Below, piece after piece: positions 1-10,104 of a stretch of 64,000 nt of DNA (the stretch's first letter is position 1; each line of letters opens with the position of its first letter). The notes below the pieces were generated by a model that was not told where the DNA came from, made no database searches, and worked only from the letters and a program-made list of their open reading frames with translations. The position numbers were made by a program, and so were the translations under genes. The stretch comes from Sequoia sempervirens (taxonomy: Eukaryota > Streptophyta > Pinopsida > Cupressales > Cupressaceae): contig VDFB02000003.1 of NCBI GenBank assembly GCA_007258455.2, positions 39,054,176-39,118,175 on the forward strand, written 5' to 3'.

Positions 1-2396
1 ACTAACTTATTTTTTCAAGGATTATATTTTTCAATTATGCAAGTCCCAAATTCTAAGTATGAGGGCTTTTAGGTAATTTTCTAGCTTTGAACGAGGTTTT
101 GTGTTTCCTGATGTTGTCATGTCTTTCCTTTGTCCCTTGCTTCTCTATTTACACAATCCTTTGCCTTATGCATATTTTTGAAATTTATCTTACCTTGGTA
201 CCCTTTCCCTTGATTCACTATTCCTTGAACATCCACATTCTCTTACTCGTTAGGATTCAAACAAGTTCCCATGTTGGCATTCCTTTTCCTTCATTTCCTT
301 CAAGTCCTTTATTCTATGGTTTCCCATGTTTTGGACCTTTAGAATTTCCTCTATTGTTATGCCTTTTCTTTGTTCCTTGTGCCCTCACAACCTAACTTCT
401 CAATCTCTTATATCTTTTGGGATATCGAAGTTCCATTTCCCTCCTTGCACTCCATTGGAATGAATTGGTCACCTTGATCCCTGTGGTATCACATATCCTT
501 GTAATTGCTTGGATTTGTTCCTTTGTTGAACTTGGGGTTCAACAATACAAGGATACAATGGGAATGATCTTAAGGTATGAGAACTTGTTGTTGAGATCAA
601 ACCTATAGAGAAGGTCGGTTCCTTTCTAAGCCTAGATGCAAAGTGTTGATCCAACTCAACATAGATTGAAATCAAGACCTAATCTTATTCTAATGACTTG
701 CAAGGGAAAAATAAGAGGGAGACTGCAAAAAACGGGCACTGATGCACCAAGACTTAGTTGACTTTCCTCCTTGCTCACAATACCACAAGAAAAATGTAAA
801 AAATGCTTAAACTCACACTAATCTCTATTTAACAATTTTTATAGATAGATATGAAGGTAAGAGATTTGAAAAATACTAGGAGGGAGGGAAATCCATAATT
901 AATTATTGCAAATTTTTTATACACATCACACATATCCAGAGAAACAATAAAATCATTCATATATGAAGGTAAAAAGGAATTACACAACACATTGAAAGCT
1001 AGAGGATGAGAAAATAAGGCAATTATTTATTAATTCAAAGGTATTGAACCAGTTTAGTATTAGAAAATGTAAAAATGTATAAAAGAAGAATTATTCTTTT
1101 GTTGTCCCTAATTTTTGAATTGAGAAGGAACATCCCCTAAAAATTAAGATTGTAAGACTTTTGTCCACTTAAAGGAAGGAACACAAGTTGTCAAAGATCT
1201 ATGGCATGCTACAAAGAGCACACCATACCCTAGTCATCATTCCCACTAATGCTTTGTAGAAATGTGTCCATTCCAAATTTAATATGATCTACTAGGAGGC
1301 ATGAAAGAGCATTCCTACCTTGCCATACCTCTACATAATGGTCCATGGAGTTGAGTGTGGAGATTAGGAAAATCGCTCAAGAAATTTGTTGAAACAATGG
1401 CCTGGAGATGGTGTGTCAATCTTCAGGTTTGCAAATAATAATTGAGGTATGGGTGAGCATCACTTCTCTCTATGGATCCATGCCAATATACATTTAGAAT
1501 GAATTCTAGGGCCATTAGATTAAATATGGTAGTTGTAAAGCATTGACATGCATTAATGGGATAATTTTTGACATTTTGGTGCCTTTGTAAGGTTTTGAAG
1601 TGCAATTGAATTTTTTGTGAGAGTTTCCATTTGAATTGTATTTGTGAGAAAATGCATCTAAACTAAACCTACAAAGAAGTCCCTTTGAACTGGACTTGTA
1701 GAGAAGACCGTTAGAACTGAACCTATCAACTTCTCAATATTTTAGTGTCTGGTTCAAATGATGACATCAACAAAAGACAAGGTAATTTCATCCTGACATC
1801 ATCATGGATTGGGGTTGTTTGAGATGGGATAACATCAACATGATGTTGGTAGGGTGGGATGATGTAAGCATGATATTAGCAAAGTACTACTTGTAGGAAC
1901 ATGTGGTTGGACTAGTTTTGTGGGGAAGCCCAACTGAACCATATTATAGTGCAATAAAAGATTTAATTTAGTTGGTCAAAGAAACTCTACAAAAGGGGCT
2001 AATGATGTAAGGATGATGTAAGAAAGGGTGGATGATGTCATCATTGAAAGGTTTACAAAAAATACAATCAAATTATTTTGAAATGCAAAATCGAAAGGTT
2101 TAGTTCAATTGGTGAAGGAATCTTTGCAAAAAGGGATGACTTAACAACATGGGATGTGGATTTTTTAAATGAACCTAACTTATGAATAAGTTAACAATAT
2201 GATTTAGATGGACCTTAGACTTTTGCAACACTTTAAATTGGATTTATAAACAATTGAATGCAAAAGAAACTAAGTGAACTAGACACTTAAATTTTAAAAG
2301 GTTTAGTTCAAATGGAGGCCAGATTCCACAAAAGACTTGCTTGTAGAAAAAGCGAGTAAAGTGGATTTGCAGAAAAGGTGAAGGGAATTAGATTTA
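1..2396. other. No gene seen; AT-rich decayed repeat DNA
   Basis: I see no supportable gene here. The short open stretches (for example 87-395 on plus) are built from CT-rich low-complexity sequence and have no domain motif. From about 1640 the text repeats loose variants of short phrases resembling 'gaactgaacctat' and 'aaaggtttagttcaa'. This suggests an old, eroded tandem or dispersed repeat family, but I cannot define a unit. Confidence 0.5.
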
Positions 2397-2476
2397 CAAG
2401 AAAATCCAATTGAATTGGATATGCAAGAAAATCCAATTGAATTGGATATGCAAGAAAATCCAATTGAATTGGATAT
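2397..2476. repeat. 27-bp tandem repeat, three copies
   Basis: A 27-bp unit containing the palindromic core ATCCAATTGAATTGGAT begins at 2397, 2424 and 2451. The copies are identical until the end of the third. Each unit contains its own short inverted repeat (TCCAATT/AATTGGA). The array probably arose by recent slippage, since the surrounding repeats are far more diverged. Confidence 0.9.
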
Positions 2477-3553
2477 TTCAATTTTGAAAGGGGAAGCTCA
2501 AATGGAGGTTAGGTTCTTGCAAGCTTCATACTTTCACAAACTTAAAATTGAATTTACGAGCTATTAGTTGCGGGGAAATTTAAATGAATTAGTTCTTTAA
2601 ACTTTCAATAAGTACAGTTTGGATGGGCACCAAGTTTTTGCAGACAAGGACCTTTGCGAGAAAAGTGAAGTGAACTTGAGCTTACAAAAAATAAATTGAA
2701 TCAAACTTTGAGACTTCAAAAGGTGCAGTTTGCTTGGAACCTAGACCTCCATAAATAACAAATTTTGTGGTATTTTGACACTAAACTAGATGTGCAGAAA
2801 GGACTGTAGGAACTCTCCTTTAGACTGGTTGGAGGAGTAAAAACCACAAGATATTTTCTCCTTTGCCTTAACAAATTTGAGGAAACTTTCAAAAGGACCA
2901 AAGACTAATTTTCGACACTCTATCCAACTGTGATGAAATTTTAGCATTGGGGCACCCAAATTTAACACCTTCTCAAACACATGACTATTTGATTCCTAAA
3001 ATCAAATAAGTCAACACTCCCCAAGCTCCAAATTTTTCTGCATCATGGACTCTGAAACTTTTCCTTACATATTTAAAGGGTATTTAGTATTTCAAGACCT
3101 TGAACCCCACTACCTTAGTAGACTTTCATGGTTTCCCTTCATATCTCTGATATTGAATATGTCACATCTCGATCCTTAATCCTTGCTCGTATAGATACAC
3201 CAAAGCTTAAGTCCTCATTCCTTCTTGCATTAGTTATCTCTATACCTTAGTCCCTTCTCCTTCCAACATTGATTATCTCCACATTTTGATCTCTATTCCT
3301 TCTTACATCAGGTATCTTTAGATATTGGTCATTGCTTCCTCATTGTCCCACCATTCCTCCTCCTCAAGCCCATGGAATTTTACTTCCCCTCACATATTGG
3401 CATCCCTACATCCCATTCGCTAAACCATTTTTAAATCTTTAGAAATATTACTGTACACCAACTACAAATAATATGAATGACATCTTGGCTTATACTTCCT
3501 TGATCCCTCTTTCAAATATAACATGAATATTTTTGGTTGATATAATTATAATG
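2477..3553. other. No gene seen; possible degraded 5' LTR of the gypsy remnant
   Basis: There is no coding signal. The stretch lies directly upstream of a tRNA-Met-like primer-binding site at about 3554, so its right part may be the 5' LTR of the following gag-protease remnant. I could not find a matching 3' LTR in the window, so LTR status is inferred from position only. The 3100-3400 part is CT-rich with repeated 'ccttcttacatcaggtatctt'-like phrases. Confidence 0.3.
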
Positions 3554-5010
3554 TTATCAGAGCTTTGGTCTTGTTAGCTTGCATGATCAACCAAATTTTT
3601 GATGCTTTCTAATGAAAGAGAGATTAGGTATCAAAGAAGGGAGAAAAATAAGTTGCAAGCATGTGATTTGGACAAAGAAGAAGATATGCCATAAGAGGGA
3701 AGATTAAAGTATTACTTAACAACTTAAAAAATACCTCTTCCATGAGAACTTGATTAGATTGCATTAAAACATGATGGCTTGATAGATTTAAAAGTGCATA
3801 TGTTTCATGTTATACAAGATTTGAAAATTGTGGGACCTACTAAAGCATCTCAAGGAAATGAAAGTATATCTATGGTTAATTCCATGTTAAAGCCATCATA
3901 ACCTATGCTTTTGTACAAAGAAGGAAAGGAAGAAGTGTCAAATATTATCTTGTAGAGGGGATTGCATTTTTTTGGATCACCAAGATAAATATGAATCCTT
4001 AAAAAATATAATATATTTTGCAAGTTACCTAGACATCATTGACAACAATACTTCTAAGAGATGAATCCCCTATGTCGATAACATAAATATAAATAAATTG
4101 TTGCAAAACAAGTAATTTGAATGGAAACAACAAGATGTTTGCATGGGATTAGTTGCAAAAATTGTAACTTATTTTACTCTCAATCCTATGGAGGATGAAT
4201 ATTCCATTTAGTTTATTAAATTGCATTCAGAAGGTGTTTCTTATAATTGGTGGCATCATGGATTGGTCACACAAGGACATATCCTTGTGAAAAAAATATT
4301 TCAGTCAAAGGATTTTGGGCCACTTTGAATGAAAAGATGAGGATGAGTATTTTAGAGAACATACGTGAATCAAGCAATAAAACCCAACAATTTATTCTAT
4401 GTTGCCAAATTTCAGTGGGTTGTAATAGTGGTAGTTGAAACTTGTGAAAAAAGAATCGTGCTTTTCTTTTTATTGATATATTTGAACCCCTTAAAGGATT
4501 TTTCACCCACTTCTCTACAACAAGAAATCAAAAGAACCCTAATTCTTGAGACATATGTGTATGAAAAAAATCTATCTCAATCTAAGGTACCTACACTTGT
4601 CAATGCAAAATATTTTTAGAAAGGGGGATCATATTAATATCCTAAGAAGACCACACATCAACCACTTACAACAAAGAAGGAAAATAATTATAGAAAAAAT
4701 AAACTTAATCAAAAGGAGCTATGTTTTCTTGCAAGGGTCAAGTCCATTATATATAAGTAATATCTAATTATGATGATTTAGATCCTAAAGAACCTATCAC
4801 AACTATCCATAGACGGATATGAACCTGAAAAGGTGGAGGATGAAAGTAAAAAATAAAGGCATGGTTGCAACTCTTTTGGGAGAACCTAGTTATCATCCAT
4901 TTAGAGTTCAAGTGATATCCAAACAATGGATAACAATGCTATTTGATATAGGGGCTACCCATAATTTCATTTTTGAAGGCTTGGTGGCTAAGAGGACTAA
5001 AAGTTGAGGA
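3554..5010 (+). pseudogene. Ty3/gypsy-type gag-protease remnant
   Basis: This is a decayed retrotransposon gag plus aspartic protease. At about 3554-3570 a TATCAGAGCTTTGGTC string resembles the initiator tRNA-Met primer-binding site that follows a 5' LTR. Around 4224-4290 one frame reads LHSEGVSYNWWHHGLVTQG, which carries the paired Trp of the gypsy gag core. Near 4680-4740 a frame reads NKLNQKELCFLARV, the position where gag has its CCHC zinc knuckle, but the later Cys/His are lost. At about 4819-5007 a protease-like stretch ends in FDIGATHNFI. The family active site is D-T/S-G, so the change to Ile suggests inactivation. Many stops and frame changes separate the parts. No reverse transcriptase or integrase follows. 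Confidence is good for gypsy origin, low for exact limits. Confidence 0.75.
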
Positions 5011-7085
5011 TTTTGAAGGATTCAATGTCATGTTGTTGATGGATTCACCATTAAATGCATTGAAATAATCCAATAACTCAACATAGTCATGGGAGATCAT
5101 AAGTGTAGAGAAGGGGGATTCGCTTCTCATGAGTTATCTTCATTCAGAGAGCCTCATGGGGCGAACTACCCTAAACTACCTCAAGGAACAATGATGAGAG
5201 TTTTAGAATCCAAAAGAGTAAGTCACAAAGATTTTATGCACAGGATGATGAGCTCTCAGCCAAAGGATGGAAGTGCAAAATACAGATGACAACGCGACAC
5301 ACTGATGTCCCAGAGGCGTGCTGGCGTCTTGTACGAACTAGAGAGCGAGTTTATCACAAAAAATGGTTAAATGACTACTTCTACTTTGATTGTTGAGAAT
5401 TTGCAAAATGCGATAAAGTAATAGAAAGTGATAGAAATGAAACAAAGTAAAGTAAAAATGATAAAGATAAGGAGAAGAAAGGAAAGAAGATGCTCACAAC
5501 CACACAAGTGACGAAGCCTCCAGCACGTGAATGTCTTCAATACTTGCATGCGTGATATCTGGAGAGAATGTTGAGGCTGTATAGGGGTTTGCCTCAGTCA
5601 AACCCCCGTTTTGGTGTTCCCACCTCCACAGACAACTAGATAGAAAGAGAGAGAAGAGAACCAAAATGGAAAAAGCATGTGGTGAAAGCAAAACCCACTC
5701 ATGAGTAGAACCCACACCACCAAGTATAAGTGATAAAAGCAAACTCCGCTCAAGGAGGAGAACCCGTATCATGAAGTAAGGATGCAAATGGTAGGGGATA
5801 TGGAATCTTAGGATGCTCAAAGGTGCAAAGCACAATGTAGATATGAAAGGCTTAGGAAGCCAAGGGGGGAGCAAAGAAAGCTATGAGAGCCAAGAGTGTT
5901 TTTGTAATGATCTTATGAAAGCTTGAGAGTGCTGCAAAGGGTGGTGGAAGAGGAAGCTACAAGTTGGAATGAGGCTAGAGTAAAGCAGAAGAGTGGAGCT
6001 AGAAGAAGTTAGAGAGCAAATGAATTGAAAGGATAACTTTTAATGAGGGAAAAGAAGCTTCTTCAGCCGTTACAAAGCGTTCTCGATCGTTACCACTAAA
6101 AAAAGGTGAAGAAAAGTGGCAAGCATGCTCGAAGACAAATGTTTGAGTGTTGAAATGTCATAGGACACTAGCGTTGCACACAGACATCTGTGCGGCGTGC
6201 TAGTGTCTGGACACGTCACGCTACAAAACGATGAGAACGGGAAATCCACTAGAGCCGACGAAAGCTGACACACAAGGGCAGTTGTTGAAAAGGGGTGCTG
6301 GAGCATCTTGAGAAGGGAAAAAGGCTGATGTAGGGGCTAAAACGAGTCTACACAAGATGCTAAGGGAGTGGACACTAAGGTGGATGCAAGAATGTATGTG
6401 AAATTGCAAGGGGTGCAATTTTACGACTATACAATAAGGTATGAGATTAATTCTATGTTGTGGGTTTAGGAGAGACTTGACATGACTTTGGATATACAAT
6501 GGTTGCACTCCCTTGGTGAGTTTTTGTAGAACTATAAATTTGTGTAAAACTTGGAATTTGAGATTTGTTTAAATAACTTGTTTTTATTTATCCCAAATTA
6601 ATTTTCCTCTAGGATATGAATAGTTTTTGGAAAAGAAGGTTTTTGTTGTTATTCTAAAATAGAAAGATATGGGTTAGAGTTTCAACTTATAGAATAATCC
6701 ATCTTCTAAGCTAAAATTAAGAGTTGGGTTAGAAATTTATCAAACGTAGAGGATAAAAAATTAAAATTGATAAATTAAGTTAAAAATTAGAAATAATAGA
6801 GAGAAAATAACTTGGAACTAGAGTACACATCTATTTTTCCTAGATGTAGTTGGAATGTGTGGATGTCCATGTGATGCAATATTGTTGGACTTATGCTAGA
6901 ATTTGGCTTACATTTTGTTGTCCTAGAAAATTATAAATCTCAATTGTATGGCTAGATTATGGCTTTCCTACATAAGATGAATAAAATAAAAGTAATGATA
7001 AATATAAAAAATGCTAGATAATATTTAAATGGTGAAATAAAACTAAACTAATTAGATCAAATAAAATAATGAAATGAACAAAATT
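5011..7085. other. No gene supported; purine-rich repeat DNA
   Basis: Open stretches at 5494-5874 and 6221-6508 (minus) have no recognisable domain. About 5690-5790 contains two diverged phrases of the form 'aacccactcatgagtagaaccc' and 'aaactccgctcaaggaggagaaccc', so part of it looks like a short imperfect tandem duplication. GCGTGCT-containing strings at 5318 and 6192 are similar in direct orientation. This may be an untranslated leader or LTR part of an unidentified retroelement, but no termini were found. Confidence 0.35.
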
Positions 7086-7098
7086 AAAGAGAAGTATA
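7086..7098. repeat. Left target-site duplication of the retroposed insert
   Basis: The 13-base string AAAGAGAAGTATA here recurs exactly at 8373-8385, right after an A-run. The first As of the right copy may be part of the poly(A) tail, so the certain part is about 10-11 bases. The length and the poly(A) junction fit LINE-mediated target-primed insertion. Confidence 0.8.
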
Positions 7099-8372
7099 CT
7101 GAGAAGCAAAAAGAGTGTGCAATCAACGATGGAGACCAAACCGAGTTTGATAGATGGTGGAGAATGTTTGAAGCTGATCAAAGAGACCCAAATATTAGAA
7201 GGAGTGAATTTTAAGTCTCTTCAATGTAATAAAAAATAGAAGGGGCGTGCAATCGTCGGTGCAGATTGTTTGTAATAGGAGGAGTCTTCAAATAGTGGTG
7301 AGGTGTGTGTGGAACCAAGAAGGTGTAGAGCTTGTCAAATAATGTTAATGGAGTACTATCCTTAGAATTACAGAGCTACCATACCAATGAACAACTAGGA
7401 GCTGCCTTTCACAGAGACCCTCGAGGATGCAGAGCTTCATTTTATTTTCAAGGGGCATTGCACTTAATTTATGAAATCCATTAAAAGGGTTATAGGAGTT
7501 GAAATCCTCGAGCCAAAGGAAAGGCGTCTATTGTTTCCTTCTCAGTTTTTATTTACATTCATCTCAAATCTGTTTGATTTGCTCCAATGTTTTCAGTCAG
7601 TAGAGCACATCACGAACAAAGTTGTCAAGGGTGTATATTTACTGGATGATACTCTGTCAAAGGCATGCCAAAATTATGATTTGTGGAAGGGGCAAGGATA
7701 TGTAGGAGGTTTGTTTCCTCGTCATTTTCTGTTGCATGTAAATGATTTTGTTACTATCTATCATGCAATTAAGAAGTCCTTGGAGATACATAATTCAAAC
7801 CATTTACAAATAGTTTTAAATAGATATGCAAAGGAGGTTGATTTCGAGTCAGCAGAAAAGATAAGAGCCAGGGTAAATTCAATTATGGTGCTACTCACGC
7901 ATGACCATAATCCCCCAATGTGAGCTCAACTAGTGGACACAGATGTAGATAGTGTTTCCACTTGCCGTCCTAATGCTATGGGTTTCAATCTAAATGCTCT
8001 GCCACCAGTACAATCTGATGTGGGGACTTTACAAGAACATCAAGATGAAAATGTTGTTCAAGTAGACCAGATGGAGGAATGAAGTCTGCTCCTTAAGAAT
8101 TTTCATATGGAATTTTTCTCATTTTTGTCTTCTCTAAATTCTTGGATAACGTAATGAAATGATTGAATTGGCCTTGTTTTCTTTTTTGCTTATCCCAAAA
8201 GCATATTGTAAACTTTGGGTTTGTGGGTAAAATCTTGACATCCTCATATACTTTGTATTACTAGAGGAATCAGGGGATAAATATGGGCTTCTTATCTGTA
8301 AGTCTAAAACTCTTGTACATATTTACTATTAATATATAATATATATAGGCCTATGGCCTTTTATCAAAAAAA
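7099..8372 (+). mobile_element. Retroposed sequence with poly(A) tail and target-site duplication
   Basis: A 1.27-kb insert bounded by a direct repeat of up to 13 bp. It ends with an ATATATAGGCCTATGGCC segment, TTTTATC and a run of As. This 3' end, a short GGCC hairpin followed by poly(A), resembles plant LINE/SINE 3' ends, and the long target-site duplication fits LINE machinery. The insert carries an open frame (7471-7923) but no visible reverse transcriptase. It is therefore either a 5'-truncated or chimeric LINE product or a retroposed host transcript. Confidence 0.7.
7471..7923 (+). CDS. Unrecognised ~150-codon ORF inside the retroposed insert
   Basis: I do not recognise this protein. 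It is the longest clean frame in the left 10 kb. It has mixed-composition, non-repetitive text such as DDTLSKACQNYDLWKGQG and LNRYAKEVDFESAEKIRARV, the latter predicting an amphipathic helix. The frame ends in TGA at 7921. Beyond that stop, text of similar character (ALPPVQSDVGTLQEHQDENV) continues in frame to about 8080, so the TGA could be a mutation within a longer C-terminus. The quality of the text suggests a captured host coding sequence, possibly the 3' part of a processed transcript, rather than a LINE protein. It may well be a pseudogene. Confidence 0.45.
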   Translation: MKSIKRVIGVEILEPKERRLLFPSQFLFTFISNLFDLLQCFQSVEHITNKVVKGVYLLDDTLSKACQNYDLWKGQGYVGGLFPRHFLLHVNDFVTIYHAIKKSLEIHNSNHLQIVLNRYAKEVDFESAEKIRARVNSIMVLLTHDHNPPM

Positions 8373-8385
8373 AAAGAGAAGTATA
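8373..8385. repeat. Right target-site duplication of the retroposed insert
   Basis: Matches 7086-7098 (AAAGAGAAGTATA) and follows the A-run that closes the insert. Confidence 0.8.
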
Positions 8386-8398
8386 AGTAAACATCTAT

Positions 8399-9594
8399 CA
8401 CTAGTAGAATTTGGAAAATAAATGACTAAGTGACTAAAATTTTTAGTCACAACAACTAAAAATGATTACATTCTACTAATTTTTTGCAACTTAGCTATAA
8501 ATGAGTAAATAAATGACTAATTTGTTCGTTGACTAAAAATTATTTAGTCACACAAATAAAAATGGCTAAATAGTTAGTCATTTATTTAGTCACAATCCAT
8601 TTGAATAAATCATTTAAGGAATCAAGAATATAGCTCGTCAAAATACTCTAAAAATTTAATAAACATACTCTAAAACTTTTGTCAAAATCTTATTTTTAGG
8701 TGTAGCCCACCAAAATGGAGTTTTCATTTTAATAAACATACTATAAAACCTTCGTTGTAACCTTATTTTCAATTGTAGCCCACCAAATTGGAGAAGTGTT
8801 TTAGTAAAGAATGATAGAGAATAGTAAGGAGATATGCGTGACAAGAGGCATAGGATTCATTGCTGCTTATCTCATTCTTACTCTGCTCAACAAGGGTTAC
8901 ATTGTTCGTGCTACTGTTTGTAATCCAGGTATTTAATTAACATATATTTTCATAATATCAAATTCCTTCAGATGTTTTTGAAGTATCAATGTATCATATA
9001 TAGGGTTTAGAATGATTTCTTTTAATTTAAAAAAATAAATTAGATGCTTTTGAAGTATCGATGTATACTATATAGGGTTTATAATGATTTATTTTAATTT
9101 AAATAAATAAATAAATGATGTATTTTCCTATGATTAGATAATGTGGAGATCTCCTAAATCTACCCCAACACATTTTCCTCTTTGACACTATATTCATTAC
9201 TCCAACTGCTAGGGTTTTGCATGTGACATCTTTAATATCTTCATGACAATGGATTTTAAATAGATCCTAGTCTTTGTTTTAATCCTTATCATGGTAATCC
9301 TTGAGTTCCATAATCCACCTTCAATCTCATCTAAGAATGTTGTCTTAAGCTAGACTGCATAGTATGCATATAAAACAAGTTCTTTATACCTACCATTGTT
9401 CCAAAGCACCACTCACTGCCTTGCTTAAGATGTTGCCTCCATAAGCACAATAACATGTTTTAAAATCATGGTTTCCAGTGATTGACCATTAAGGTCACTA
9501 CTTTCATCAAGATATAATAAGATTTTTGTCTTCAAACTCAAGGCCTTATGCAAGATAACATTGTGAATTGTTTGTTGTGTATGATTTGATTTTC
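8399..9594 (+). mobile_element. CACTA element A1, 5' terminal part (continues at 45558)
   Basis: It begins CACTAGTAGAATTT, a typical plant CACTA terminus. The first 200 bases carry many short subterminal motifs of the GTGACTAAAA / TTAGTCAC type in both directions, the class of sites bound by CACTA accessory proteins. The next part has a ~75-bp unit twice (about 8655-8795) containing GTAGCCCACCAAA. The sequence then runs to TTC at 9592-9594, where element B1 is inserted. The same sequence is present uninterrupted and in reverse at 12678-10105 (A2). Flanking trinucleotides are TAT here and TGT after A2. No transposase gene is seen in A, so it is probably non-autonomous. Confidence 0.85.
8655..8795. 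repeat. Imperfect ~75-bp direct repeat in element A1
   Basis: Two tandem units read roughly AATAAACATACT..AAAAC....CTTATTTT..GTGTAGCCCACCAAA.TGGAG. The same pair is in A2 at about 12285-12420 in reverse. A related single module is found at about 30280-30350 and 33110-33180. Confidence 0.7.
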
Positions 9595-9800
9595 CACTAA
9601 CTCATTTGACTGCAAAATCCGACAAATTTTTTTGATGAAATATGTATAATTTGATGTATCGTCAGGTGCTTGTAAAATTTGATGTGTAATTTTCAATTTT
9701 TTAAAAGTTTATCCCCAACGTTCGTCAAAATTTCAACGAACCTGGGTTTCGTCAAAATTTCGACTAGCAGTTTCGTTGAAATTTTGACAAACATGAAAAA
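9595..9800 (+). repeat. B1 5' terminal inverted repeat and subterminal repeats
   Basis: After the CACTAACTCATTTGACTGC terminus the sequence has repeated, both-strand variants of TCGTCAAAATTTC and TTTCGTTGAAATTTTGAC. These resemble the subterminal binding-site arrays of CACTA elements. The same motif class fills 45120-45557 (B1 3' end) and 47252-47660 (B2 3' end), which ties the three termini to one family. Confidence 0.8.
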
Positions 9801-10104
9801 TAAGAAAAAAATAAAATTGTGGCTAACATAAAGAAAATTGAGTTTGCTGATTTATTGTGACAGTGTTTTGCTCTACTTGAGACAGTTTGTGGAGAACTAA
9901 GGACAATTTTCTTGGGAAAAATTAGAAAATATTCAAGAAGATATCGCCAAGTTGAGGGTAGTCATTGTCTTTTTGCAGAATTCAGTTGTGAAGTTAGATT
10001 TGTAGTTCCAGGTTTGAAAATCATATTTTAAAGCAACATCTCATTAGACTTGATTTTTAGAGGTTTAGGGTTTTGAGAATTTCATGTCCAGATTTTGTTG
10101 TGTG

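Noticed and set aside
87..395. 102-codon ORF with hydrophobic, membrane-like composition
   Set aside because: The CT-rich low-complexity DNA gives Leu/Phe/Ser/Cys by base composition alone. There is no motif, no homologue in the window, and the start is not a convincing ATG context.
2397..2476. CRISPR-like array
   Set aside because: Direct repeats without spacers in a plant genome. It is an ordinary minisatellite.
5494..6508. Minus-strand ORFs at 5494-5874 and 6221-6508
   Set aside because: The Leu/Ser/Pro-rich text comes from purine-rich plus-strand sequence. No domain or splice context is evident.
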